Of a stretch of DNA of 64,000 bases, positions 8,942 through 19,296 are shown piece by piece (position 1 is the stretch's first letter; every line of letters begins with the position of its first letter). Position numbers and translations under genes: made by a program. The stretch is from Sphingomonas rubra (GTDB lineage: Bacteria > Pseudomonadota > Alphaproteobacteria > Sphingomonadales > Sphingomonadaceae), in NCBI RefSeq assembly GCF_900115745.1, contig NZ_FOXP01000011.1, positions 1 through 64,000 on the forward strand, given 5' to 3'. The notes below the pieces were generated by a model. The model did no database searches. It worked only from the letters and a program-made list of their open reading frames with translations, and had not been told where the DNA came from.

Positions 8942-9580
8942 TTACCTGTCCTCCAGCCGGTCGGCGGTGAGCGTGTTGGGCATGATGACATCGATCTGCG
9001 CGAGCATGGTGGGCCAGAGTTCGGCGAGTTCGTGCTCGGACAGATTGGGATGGACGGGATCGCGCTTCATCGCCAGCAGGAACATCAGCAGGCGATCGTT
9101 GTGGACGATCTGCGTGCCGACCTCCTGGCCACGGTGGAAGATCGGCTTTTCCTGTCCGTTCATCGCCCGCTCGGTCGCCTGATCGAGGAGGATGCGGCGC
9201 GAGCGCTGGATGGCGACGTTCCAGGCAAGCGCGAAGAGCGAATTGGGCGACCGATCGCGCAATTGATAGGCGGATTGCTTGGACAGGCCGACCGCGTGCG
9301 CGGCGTGGCTGACGCAGCCATGGGCGGCGAGATGTTCGATAAAGGCGCGCTGGGCGTCGGCGGTCCAGCCGGGGGCGGCGAGGCGGGCCGGTCGCTCGCG
9401 GCGGCGTTGCGCACGGGCGGCGATGACCTGGCGGGCGATCTCCGATCGTCGGACGCGAATCTCGGCCTCCATGCGCTCCTGGTCCACTTCCCAAGGCTGG
9501 CGGCGGCGGGCGCGGGCGGGTCGTTCAGGCTGGGCAGGAACGCGGGTCTGTTCGGCGGGTGTTTCGACGGGATCGGTCAT
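8942..9580 (-). CDS. Helix-turn-helix protein of sphingomonad type, bracketed by repeat halves
   Basis: A 212-residue basic protein. Residues about 65-110 (WTADAQRAFIEHLAAHGCVSHAAHAVGLSKQSAYQLRDRSPNS) form a helix-turn-helix resembling those of phage terminase small subunits; the C-terminal part (ILLDQATERAMNGQEKPIFHRGQEVGTQIVHNDRLLMFLLAMKRDP) is a conserved unknown block. GGAGGACC lies before the ATG at 9580, so expression is plausible. No terminase large subunit, portal or other phage gene is nearby, so it is not called phage packaging. The gene sits precisely between the two halves of a dispersed repeat, suggesting a repeat-associated mobile or domesticated gene. Its function is unknown. 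Confidence 0.75.
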   Translation of the reverse strand: MTDPVETPAEQTRVPAQPERPARARRRQPWEVDQERMEAEIRVRRSEIARQVIAARAQRRRERPARLAAPGWTADAQRAFIEHLAAHGCVSHAAHAVGLSKQSAYQLRDRSPNSLFALAWNVAIQRSRRILLDQATERAMNGQEKPIFHRGQEVGTQIVHNDRLLMFLLAMKRDPVHPNLSEHELAELWPTMLAQIDVIMPNTLTADRLEDR

Positions 9581-9604
9581 GATGGTCCTCCATGGATGAA
9601 AGGA

Positions 9605-9643
9605 CCGAACAGATATGCCGGATCGGTGCTTGTAGGACAGCGG
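9605..9643 (+). repeat. Dispersed repeat, right half (copy D)
   Basis: The 15-mer GCTTGTAGGACAGCG is identical to the right end of the complete copies at 1361-1492 and 35691-35823. The bases before it (GATATGCCGGATCGGT) match less well and lack the hairpin seen in those copies. It lies in the 5' region of the helix-turn-helix gene. Confidence 0.65.
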
Positions 9644-9798
9644 CTTTTTACCGGATAGGTTATTTCTTGAATTGGCAGCAGGCCAGGTTTTGAAGGCCGC
9701 GTTGCCGCCGGTTTGGTACTTGTTCCGCTTGCGTTCGCTCGTCCTGAGTGCACGATCGTGATCCTCTCCGAGGAACATCAGGTGCCGCGCGGTGTACG

Positions 9799-9827
9799 TT
9801 GACTCACCCTTTTCCGTAACTACATAT
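9799..9827 (+). promoter_or_regulatory. Likely promoter of the brnT-brnA operon
   Basis: TTGACT at 9799 is followed after about 17 bases by ACATAT (or TACATA with 16), only 4 bases before the brnT ATG. With this spacing the transcript would start at or very near the ATG, and no Shine-Dalgarno sequence is present, which suggests a leaderless message. Confidence 0.45.
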
Positions 9828-9831
9828 TAGC

Positions 9832-10104
9832 ATGAACGTAAGCTTCGACCCTGCCAAACGCGCGTGGACGCTGACGGAGCGTGGATTGGATTTCGCGGAT
9901 GCCGTCATGGTGTTCAAAGGGCCGCGGCTGACGCAGGAAGACGATCGGTTCGACTATCCCGAGCCGCGCTTCCAGACTTACGGCTGGTTGGCCGGACGGA
10001 TGGTATTGGTTGCGTGGACGCCGACCGACGACGGCATCCGCGTGATCTCGATGAGGAACTGCCATGACAAGGAAAGCCGCCGCATCGCTCCCCGCCTGGG
10101 ATGA
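9832..10104 (+). CDS. brnT: BrnT-family ribonuclease toxin
   Basis: A 90-residue protein with the BrnT fold pattern: FDPAKRAWTLTERGLDFADAVMVFKGP, then RFQTYGWLAGRMVLVAWTPTDDGIRVISMRNC. BrnT toxins are RelE-like ribonucleases that stop translation. The family usually ends shortly after ISMRKANxRE; here the C-terminus continues HDKESRRIAPRLG, which makes an unusually long 41-base overlap with brnA. The toxin precedes the antitoxin gene, the normal order for this system. Confidence 0.85.
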   Translation: MNVSFDPAKRAWTLTERGLDFADAVMVFKGPRLTQEDDRFDYPEPRFQTYGWLAGRMVLVAWTPTDDGIRVISMRNCHDKESRRIAPRLG

Positions 10105-10348
10105 CGAGGACACGCCGGAATGGACCGACGATCAACTCGACCGTGCCGAACTGGCGGTCGGCGGCAAGGTGGTTCGGCCGGCGAATGGCACGCTCACGCG
10201 GGTCGGGCGACCGCCATTGGGAGCGCAAGCCAAGCGGCAGGTGACGCTGCGGCTTGACCCGGACGTGATCGAAAAGTTTCGCGAGGGCGGGCGGGGGTGG
10301 CAGGGGCGGGTCAACGACGCGTTGCGGAAGGCGGTGGGGCTAAGCTGA
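10064..10348 (+). CDS. brnA: BrnA-family antitoxin
   Basis: A 94-residue antitoxin that should neutralise BrnT and repress the shared promoter. The N-terminus (AWDDEDTPEWTDDQLDRAE) has the conserved BrnA toxin-binding region and the C-terminus (QVTLRLDPDVIEKFREGGRGWQGRVNDALRKAVGL) is the ribbon-helix-helix DNA-binding domain. It starts within the brnT frame; AGGAA lies 5 bases before the ATG. Its stop is only 6 bp from the stop of the convergent defence gene. Confidence 0.88.
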   Translation: MTRKAAASLPAWDDEDTPEWTDDQLDRAELAVGGKVVRPANGTLTRVGRPPLGAQAKRQVTLRLDPDVIEKFREGGRGWQGRVNDALRKAVGLS

Positions 10349-10354
10349 TTTTTA

Positions 10355-11962
10355 CTATTCAGGTTGATCGGCTGTCACACTACCAAACAGCTTGGAAACT
10401 GCGAACAGCTCAAGACGAGTATAGTTTGGGACTAATACGTCAATCATGGGCGATGGAGACTCGTAATACCAGCGCTGCGCCACTCCTCCCGATTTACGCT
10501 TGCTTTTCTCAAAAATATCACGGTATCGATAAGGTGATATTCCTAAGAATGGCATAAATGAAACTTTTGTAGCGCTACTTTTTTCTATTTCTATTTCGTT
10601 ATGATGCAGCTCTTTAGCTCTACTTTTTGGATAGGGCTCCATGTAAAACACTTTTGCTATTCCTGATGCGAGAATATGCTTTGTGCAATTGTGACATGGA
10701 AATGTTGTGCAGTACAAGATTGCTCCTTTGAGGCTTACACCTTTTCTTGCTGCATCACATATACAATTCATTTCGGCATGCACCACTCTACCAAACTCAG
10801 TTAGATCGGAAATGAGCGCACCATGAAGACATCCTGATCCATCATCAACAGCATCCGCTGCCGGCTTTTTTGTTAAAGCGTCGATGAGCTTACCACTGGA
10901 CTTACCGAGCTTTCTTGCCTTATCTGACAGCATCTTAGCCTGCTCAAGCCTTTCTAAAACATCCCTTAAAACGTCTTTTTTAAGAACATCGTTAGGATCG
11001 GATCCCAGTTTTACATCTCTATTATCTGGCTCTTCCGTATCCCAGTATGTACCTCCAAACGCCCTAGGCACTTCATTGCATCCCTGGACTAACATCTCAC
11101 CATCAGAGGTGAATATGGCAGCGCCAACTTGGCGGGATAGATCGGTAGAGCGTAGAGATGCTCCTTTAGCGGCATACATTCCAAACTCCGCCTTCGTAGG
11201 AGCAAGCTCATTCAGCCCAAAAAGAGCATTTATAAAACGATCAATCTTAAGCCGCATTGGCGCGGCAGCCATCCCGTCTATGAAAACATCTGCCAAATGA
11301 AATGCATCCCTAAGATGCTGCCCGTAATCATCAGCATCTTCGCTCGCATCTTTGTTGATCAAAGCTTCGGCAAACGATGTTACTTTTGATGATTTTGTTG
11401 TTATCGGTAATGTTTGCTTTATTTTGTCAAAAACTACTTTAGTTCTTTCCTCAACAGGTCCATACGCAGACACAAATATAAACTGTTTGCCATAAACGCT
11501 TCGTAATAGCTTAACTTCTTCTGGTCTTTTAATTTGCCTTATAATAAAGGCTACCTTGTGAAGAACTTTATCTTCTTTTGCAATATCGGCAAAAGGAGCT
11601 TCGACGTTAACGTCATCATCAAATAAAATATGACTTTGGAGATCGCCGCGCTCTCTTCGAATAGCGTCTATAGCGTACCTAATTGCCCATGCAGGATCAT
11701 CATTATCACGGCATATTTCACTAGTATGATCCATTTTGTAGTTGAGCGTTGAATAGTAATCACGTCGAATAGGCTTTTTCGCGTTAGATGGCACTTCTGC
11801 AATTTCATCAGTAAGGCGGATATTTACTGCTTTGTATTCCACTGAATGTAAGGACTCACTAAGCGCCGTAACGATCGCTTCCATGTCAACACCGACTGGA
11901 CCGGCTACTCCAAAAATTAATTCAGGATAGCGAATAACACTAAAATCGTTTGACACGTGCAT
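10355..11962 (-). CDS. Anti-phage dCTP deaminase (AvcD-like)
   Basis: A 535-residue protein with the architecture of anti-phage dCTP deaminases: an N-terminal P-loop-like domain whose nucleotide motif is degenerate (GVAGPVGVDMEAIV, lacking the Walker Lys) and a C-terminal zinc deaminase domain with the catalytic HAE (395-397, VVHAEMNC) and PCHNC (422-426). In described systems phage infection activates the enzyme, which converts dCTP to dUTP/dUMP and starves phage DNA synthesis. The gene is markedly more AT-rich than its neighbours, a sign of transfer. The ATG at 11962 directly abuts GGAGAGG; the GTG two codons later (11956) has better spacing and may be the true start. Confidence 0.85.
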   Translation of the reverse strand: MHVSNDFSVIRYPELIFGVAGPVGVDMEAIVTALSESLHSVEYKAVNIRLTDEIAEVPSNAKKPIRRDYYSTLNYKMDHTSEICRDNDDPAWAIRYAIDAIRRERGDLQSHILFDDDVNVEAPFADIAKEDKVLHKVAFIIRQIKRPEEVKLLRSVYGKQFIFVSAYGPVEERTKVVFDKIKQTLPITTKSSKVTSFAEALINKDASEDADDYGQHLRDAFHLADVFIDGMAAAPMRLKIDRFINALFGLNELAPTKAEFGMYAAKGASLRSTDLSRQVGAAIFTSDGEMLVQGCNEVPRAFGGTYWDTEEPDNRDVKLGSDPNDVLKKDVLRDVLERLEQAKMLSDKARKLGKSSGKLIDALTKKPAADAVDDGSGCLHGALISDLTEFGRVVHAEMNCICDAARKGVSLKGAILYCTTFPCHNCTKHILASGIAKVFYMEPYPKSRAKELHHNEIEIEKSSATKVSFMPFLGISPYRYRDIFEKSKRKSGGVAQRWYYESPSPMIDVLVPNYTRLELFAVSKLFGSVTADQPE

Positions 11963-12002
11963 CCTCTCCGAGACCTCTAGCGTTTGACACTTTCAGCGCT
12001 AG
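11947..12002. promoter_or_regulatory. Divergent control region between deaminase gene and small ORF
   Basis: The 10-mer CGTTTGACAC occurs twice (11947-11956 and 11981-11990) and a 6-bp inverted repeat CTAGCG/CGCTAG (11977-11982, 11997-12002) brackets the second copy. TTGACA within each copy could act as a -35 element for rightward transcription. The arrangement looks like an operator for the two divergent genes, but no factor can be named. Confidence 0.35.
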
Positions 12003-12031
12003 GATCAATCCCGGTCAAGGGGAGAGTAGAG

Positions 12032-12187
12032 ATGGATGAGCAAACCTATGGAGAGAGAAAGGCCCGTCAAGCTGCTCAAGTTGCCTTAGAATTTGCTCGC
12101 CAGATGGGCGGCACCTTCATTCCCGACACAGGCCGACGAATCAGCTATGTCGAGCGATCGACTATCAAAGAACAAGGGCGCAGGTGA
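12032..12187 (+). CDS. Uncharacterised 51-residue protein with own terminator
   Basis: The frame MDEQTYGERKARQAAQVALEFARQMGGTF... ends in IKEQGRR. It is charged, likely helical, and matches no family I recognise. Support for it being real: GGGGAGAG lies 5-6 bases upstream of the ATG, and a clean rho-independent terminator lies 10 bases downstream. It is divergent from the anti-phage deaminase, 69 bp away, so it may belong to the same defence module (regulator or inhibitor), which is inference only. Confidence 0.5.
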   Translation: MDEQTYGERKARQAAQVALEFARQMGGTFIPDTGRRISYVERSTIKEQGRR

Positions 12188-12197
12188 GCCAGCGACG

Positions 12198-12222
12198 TAG
12201 GTGGTCATAGCCGCCTATTTTT
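12198..12222 (+). terminator. Rho-independent terminator after the 51-residue ORF
   Basis: A 7-bp stem TAGGTGG/CCGCCTA (one G-T pair) with the 6-base loop TCATAG is followed directly by TTTTT. It lies between the small ORF and the convergent uvrA. Confidence 0.75.
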
Positions 12223-12259
12223 GTCATCGTGTTGGTTCTAAGCGACCGTAGGATTAGAC

Positions 12260-15166
<2,907 letters not shown>

Positions 15167-15305
15167 GGGGTGGTTCTACTTCCGTTCCGCGGGGCGTGCC
15201 AGAGGGGCGAGATAGGAAGCACGGTTGGGAATCGCCACCTTGCGCCCCACCCTTGCAGGCGCGCGGAGGTGTCTTATGTTGCTGACACACGAACAGGAGC
15301 GCGGC

Positions 15306-15734
15306 ATGGGCAAGAAGAAGGACAAGCATCGCAAGCACGGCCATGAGGCGCATGGGCATGGGCATGGGCACGAGGGCCAGGCGAGCGGGGGAGGCGGCAA
15401 GGGTGCGTTCGCCGGGATCGCGGCGATGGCGATCGCGCAGGTGAAGAACCAGCTCGACACGCCGGCCGGGCGGCAGGCGATGGCGATGGGCCTGCGCGCC
15501 GCCGCCGACGCGCTCGCCCCCAAGCCGGCGCGGGCGCCCGAGCCCCCTGCCCCGCCCGCGCCGCCGGCCCCACCGGAGCCGCCACGCTCCTATGCCGGCA
15601 ACCCGGCCGAACCACCGCGCGAGCCCTCCTCGCCGCCCCGCGCCGACGTGCCGCCGGAGGTCGCGCGGGTGATCGGGTCGGTCGCGGCGGGGCTGGAGAA
15701 ATGGGCGGCGAAGTTCGGCGCGCCAAAGGGTTAG
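15306..15734 (+). CDS. Uncharacterised His/Pro-rich small protein
   Basis: A 142-residue protein with a basic, His-rich start (MGKKKDKHRKHGHEAHGHGHGHEG), a short conserved-looking helix (FAGIAAMAIAQVKNQLDTPAGRQAMAMGLRAAADAL) and a Pro-rich linker before VARVIGSVAAGLEKWAAKFG. The His run could bind metal. No family is recognised. AGGAG lies 6 bases before the ATG at 15306. It is divergent from uvrA and upstream of the DUF885 gene. Confidence 0.6.
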   Translation: MGKKKDKHRKHGHEAHGHGHGHEGQASGGGGKGAFAGIAAMAIAQVKNQLDTPAGRQAMAMGLRAAADALAPKPARAPEPPAPPAPPAPPEPPRSYAGNPAEPPREPSSPPRADVPPEVARVIGSVAAGLEKWAAKFGAPKG

Positions 15735-15801
15735 GCGCCTCTTCCCCTCACCGTCGCCGCGCGATAGGTCCGGTGCCCTGACATAAGCGGGAGAGAAGCA
15801 C

Positions 15802-17631
15802 ATGGATCGTCGTCAGTTCATCGCCGGGGCCGGGGCGGCCGTCGCGGCGTTGCCGGTGGAGCGGCTCGCGGCACAGGCGACGGTCGCGGCGGCGCCCGCC
15901 GAGGCGATGCCGGGCGACGCGCGGCTCAATACGGCGTTCGACGCGATCCTGGCGGAGACGATCCGCGCCTCGCCGCAGTTCGCCACCTCGCTCGGCTTCG
16001 ACAAGGGGGCGAACGCGGCGCTGCGCGGCAAGCTCGACGACAATTCGGCGGCGGCGCGGGCGCGCGACCTGGCGCGGGCCAAGGCGGCGGCGGCGCGGCT
16101 GCGGGCAATCGCGCCCGACACGCTGTCCCCGCAGAAGCGGATCGACCGCGAGGTGGTGCTCTACTCGATCGACCAGCAGATGGTCGGGCCGGAGCGGTTC
16201 GGGATCGATACGCCGATCCGCCCCTATCGGATCACGCAACAGGGCGGCGTCTATTTCTCGCTGCCCGATTTCCTCGATTCGACGCATCCGGTGCAGACCG
16301 TGTTCGACGCGGAGGCGTATCTCTCGCGACTGGGCGCGATGGGCGGCGCGCTCGACACCGACACCGCGGTGCAGCAGGAGCAGGCGGCGCGCGGCCTGCT
16401 CGCGCCCGATTTCTCGCTCGACCTGGCGCTGGGCCAGATGAGGAAGCTGCGTGCGCCCGCGCCGGCCGACCATCCGATGGTCGCCTCGCTGGTCCGCCGC
16501 GCCGCGGCCGCGAAGCTGCCGGGCGACTGGCGCGGCCGCGCGGCGCAACTGGTGGAGCGGTCGGTCTACCCGGCGCTCGACCGACAGATCGCCGCGGTGA
16601 CGCGGCTTCGCAGGGGCGCGCGCAGTGCCGCCGGGCTGGGCGCGGTGCCGAACGGCGCGGCGATCTACGCCGCCGCGCTGGCGGGCGCGACGACCACCAC
16701 CCTGTCGCCGGCCGAGGTGCACCGCATGGGGCTGGAAGAGGTCGCCGACCTGTCGGCGCAGCTCGACGCGATCCTGAAGGGCCAGGGGATGAGCCAGGGG
16801 TCGGTCGGCGCGCGGCTGGCGGCGCTGAACGCGAGCCCCGCGCAGCTCTACCCGGACACGCCGGCGGGGCGCGCGGCGCTGATCGCGAGCCTCAACACCG
16901 GCGTGCGGGCGATGCAGGCGAAGCTGCCGCGCGCCTTCACCAATCCGCCCAACGCTCCCCTGGAGATCAAGGCGGTGCCGGCGGAGATCCAGGACGGCGC
17001 GTCGAACGGCTATTACTACCGCGCGCCGCTCGACGGATCGCGGCCGGCGATCTACTGGATCAACCTGAAATCGGTCGCTGACTGGCCGAAATACACGCTG
17101 CCCAGCCTCACCTATCACGAGGGCGTGCCGGGGCATCACCTGCAGATCTCCACCGCGCAGCGTGCCGACACGCACGTGCTGCGCAAGATCAGCTTCTTCG
17201 GCGCCTATCTCGAAGGCTGGGCGCTCTACGCCGAGCAGCTGGCCGACGAGCTGGGCGGCTATGCCGGGCCGATCGAGCGGGCGGGCTACCTGCAGTCGTT
17301 CCTGTTCCGCGCGGCGCGGCTGGTGGTGGATACCGGCATCCACGCGCAAGGGTGGAGCCGTGAGCGGGCCACGCAGTACATGGTCGACACGGTCGGCTTC
17401 GCGCCCGGCCGCTCGCAGCGGGAGATCGAACGCTACTGCACGATGCCGGGGCAGGCCTGTTCGTACAAGATCGGTCATGCCAGCTGGCTGCGCGCGCGCA
17501 AGAAGGCGCAGGAGATCGCGGGCGACCGGTTCGACCTGAAGCGGTTCCACGACGTGCTGGAATCGGGCGCGGTGCCGCTGGTCATGCTGGAGAAGCTGAC
17601 GGAGGAGCAGGCGCGGGCGATGCGGGGGTAG
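15802..17631 (+). CDS. DUF885 family, exported metallopeptidase-like protein
   Basis: A 609-residue protein with a twin-arginine signal (MDRRQFIAGAGAAVAALPVERLAAQ), so it is probably exported folded. The family motif TYHEGVPGHHLQI near residue 440 supplies a HExxGH-like zinc site, followed by FFGAYLEGWALYAEQLADELGGY and PGQACSYKIGHASWLRARKKA, all typical of DUF885, a family related to M2/M32-type zinc peptidases. Substrate unknown. GGGAGAGAAG lies close upstream of the ATG. The M48 protease gene follows 57 bp later on the same strand. Confidence 0.88.
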   Translation: MDRRQFIAGAGAAVAALPVERLAAQATVAAAPAEAMPGDARLNTAFDAILAETIRASPQFATSLGFDKGANAALRGKLDDNSAAARARDLARAKAAAARLRAIAPDTLSPQKRIDREVVLYSIDQQMVGPERFGIDTPIRPYRITQQGGVYFSLPDFLDSTHPVQTVFDAEAYLSRLGAMGGALDTDTAVQQEQAARGLLAPDFSLDLALGQMRKLRAPAPADHPMVASLVRRAAAAKLPGDWRGRAAQLVERSVYPALDRQIAAVTRLRRGARSAAGLGAVPNGAAIYAAALAGATTTTLSPAEVHRMGLEEVADLSAQLDAILKGQGMSQGSVGARLAALNASPAQLYPDTPAGRAALIASLNTGVRAMQAKLPRAFTNPPNAPLEIKAVPAEIQDGASNGYYYRAPLDGSRPAIYWINLKSVADWPKYTLPSLTYHEGVPGHHLQISTAQRADTHVLRKISFFGAYLEGWALYAEQLADELGGYAGPIERAGYLQSFLFRAARLVVDTGIHAQGWSRERATQYMVDTVGFAPGRSQREIERYCTMPGQACSYKIGHASWLRARKKAQEIAGDRFDLKRFHDVLESGAVPLVMLEKLTEEQARAMRG

Positions 17632-17688
17632 CCGGATCGGGGAACCGCGGCCGGGTCGGGCGTATTCTTCCCCGCAAAGGGAGAAACC

Positions 17689-19131
17689 ATGCGCCACCTG
17701 ATCCTCGCCGCGTGCCTCGTCGGCACCGCTTCCGTCCCCGCCGCCGCGCAGCAGGCGCGATCGATCTCCGCGTCCGACCGGGCGCAGGGCGCGCAGGCCA
17801 ACCCGCAGCTAGTGGCCGAATATGGCGGCGCCTATTCCGGCCCGCAGGCGGCGTTCGTGGAGCGGGTGGGCAAGCGCGTGGCGGTGCAGTCGGGCCTGTC
17901 GAACGCGGGCGGCGACTTCACGGTGACGACGCTCAACTCGCCGGTCGAGAACGCCTTCGCCATCCCCGGCGGCTACGTCTACGTGACGCGGCAGCTGCTG
18001 GCGCTGATGAATTCGGAGGCCGAGCTCGCCTCGGTGCTGGGGCACGAGGTCGGCCACGTCGCCGCCAACCATTCGCGCAGCCGACAGCGGGCCGCGGGAA
18101 TCGGCTCGATCCTGGGGACGCTCGGCCAGGTCGCGTCGAGCACGTTCCTGGGATCGGGGCTGGCGGGCGCCCTGGGCAGCCGCGCGTCGCAGATCGCGCC
18201 GCAGCTGGCGGTGCTCGGCTATGGCCGTGCCCAAGAATATGAGGCGGACAGGCTGGGCGTTCGCTACATCACCGCCGCCGGCTACACCCCCTATGCGGCG
18301 GCGAGCATGCTGACGCAGCTCAACGCGGAAACGACGCTCGACGCGCGCATCGCCGGGCGCGACGCCAATGCGGTGCCGAGCTGGATGTCGACGCACCCCA
18401 ACGGCGCCGATCGCATCGTCCGCGCACGGCGGCTGGCGGAGGCGACCGGGCAGCCACCCGCGTCGGCGGTGCAGGACACGACGTTCCTGCGGATGCTCGA
18501 CGGCCTGCCCTACGACGACGATCCGCAGCAGGGCGTGGTCGACGGGCAGCGTTTCCGCCACCCGGCGCTGCGCGTCCGCTTCACCGCGCCGGCCGGATAC
18601 AAGATCGCCAACGGCACCGATGCGGTGACGATCCTCGGCAGCGGCGGCCAGGCGCAGTTCAGGACGGCGGCGGCGACCGGCGACCTGCCGGGCTTCGTCG
18701 CGCAGCAGTTGCGAAAGCTCGGCGCGGCACAGCCGGGCGAGGTGCGGACGGGTCAGGCGAACGGGCGTTCCTACGCCTTCTCCACCGTTCGCGGATCGGC
18801 CGGCGGGCGGACGGTGGACGCGACGGTGGTCGCTTACGCGTTTCCGGGCGCGACCCACTGGTTCACGCTGGTGACGGCACCGGGCACGGGCATCGGGCCT
18901 TTCGAGCCGCTGCTCGCCAGCGTCGCGGCGCTGACCCCCGCCGAAGCGGCGGCGATCCGCGGCAAGGTGGTACGCGTGGTGGCGGTGAAGGCCGGCGACA
19001 CGGTCGACTCGCTGTCGGCGCGCATGGCCTATCCGGATTACCGGCGGGAGCGGTTCACGACGCTGAACGGCATCGCGGCGGATGCGCGATTGGTGCCGGG
19101 GACGCTGGTGAAGCTGGTGGTGGAGGGGTAA
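17689..19131 (+). CDS. Periplasmic M48 family metalloprotease (BepA-like)
   Basis: A 480-residue protein with a Sec signal peptide (MRHLILAACLVGTASVPAAAQQ). The zinc motif HEVGH in ASVLGHEVGHVAANHSR and the downstream YGRAQEYEADRLGVRY (third ligand Glu) define an M48 peptidase; VENAFAIPGGYVYVTRQLLAL is the usual substrate-cleft region. After the catalytic domain it has a beta-rich part and ends with a LysM-like stretch (VKAGDTVDSLSARMAYPDYRRERFTTLNGIA), which may bind peptidoglycan. By analogy to BepA/LoiP it may help outer-membrane protein quality control. AAAGGGAG lies upstream of the ATG. Confidence 0.9.
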   Translation: MRHLILAACLVGTASVPAAAQQARSISASDRAQGAQANPQLVAEYGGAYSGPQAAFVERVGKRVAVQSGLSNAGGDFTVTTLNSPVENAFAIPGGYVYVTRQLLALMNSEAELASVLGHEVGHVAANHSRSRQRAAGIGSILGTLGQVASSTFLGSGLAGALGSRASQIAPQLAVLGYGRAQEYEADRLGVRYITAAGYTPYAAASMLTQLNAETTLDARIAGRDANAVPSWMSTHPNGADRIVRARRLAEATGQPPASAVQDTTFLRMLDGLPYDDDPQQGVVDGQRFRHPALRVRFTAPAGYKIANGTDAVTILGSGGQAQFRTAAATGDLPGFVAQQLRKLGAAQPGEVRTGQANGRSYAFSTVRGSAGGRTVDATVVAYAFPGATHWFTLVTAPGTGIGPFEPLLASVAALTPAEAAAIRGKVVRVVAVKAGDTVDSLSARMAYPDYRRERFTTLNGIAADARLVPGTLVKLVVEG

Positions 19132-19172
19132 TAGCTGGGCGGTAAACCAGGTGCAGATGTCACCCAAGTCCC

Positions 19173-19258
19173 GTCATGCCGGGCTCGTCCCGGCATCCAG
19201 AGCCACGAACGCCGACGCTGCTTGACCCTGGACCCCGGCACAAGGCCGGGGTGACGGC
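19173..19258. repeat. REP-type palindromic repeat pair
   Basis: GTCATGCCGGGCTCGTCCCG is followed 50 bases later by an inverted GGACCCCGGCAC...GGGGTGAC unit. It lies between the 3' ends of the convergent M48 protease and helicase genes. Confidence 0.85.
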
Positions 19259-19296
19259 ACGATCCGAACATCGGCTCGGGCGGGCGATGAGCGTGC

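Noticed and set aside
8942..9580. Prophage remnant based on the terminase-small-subunit-like HTH gene
   Set aside because: No other phage gene, attachment site or integrase is nearby; the gene is better explained by its repeat flanks.
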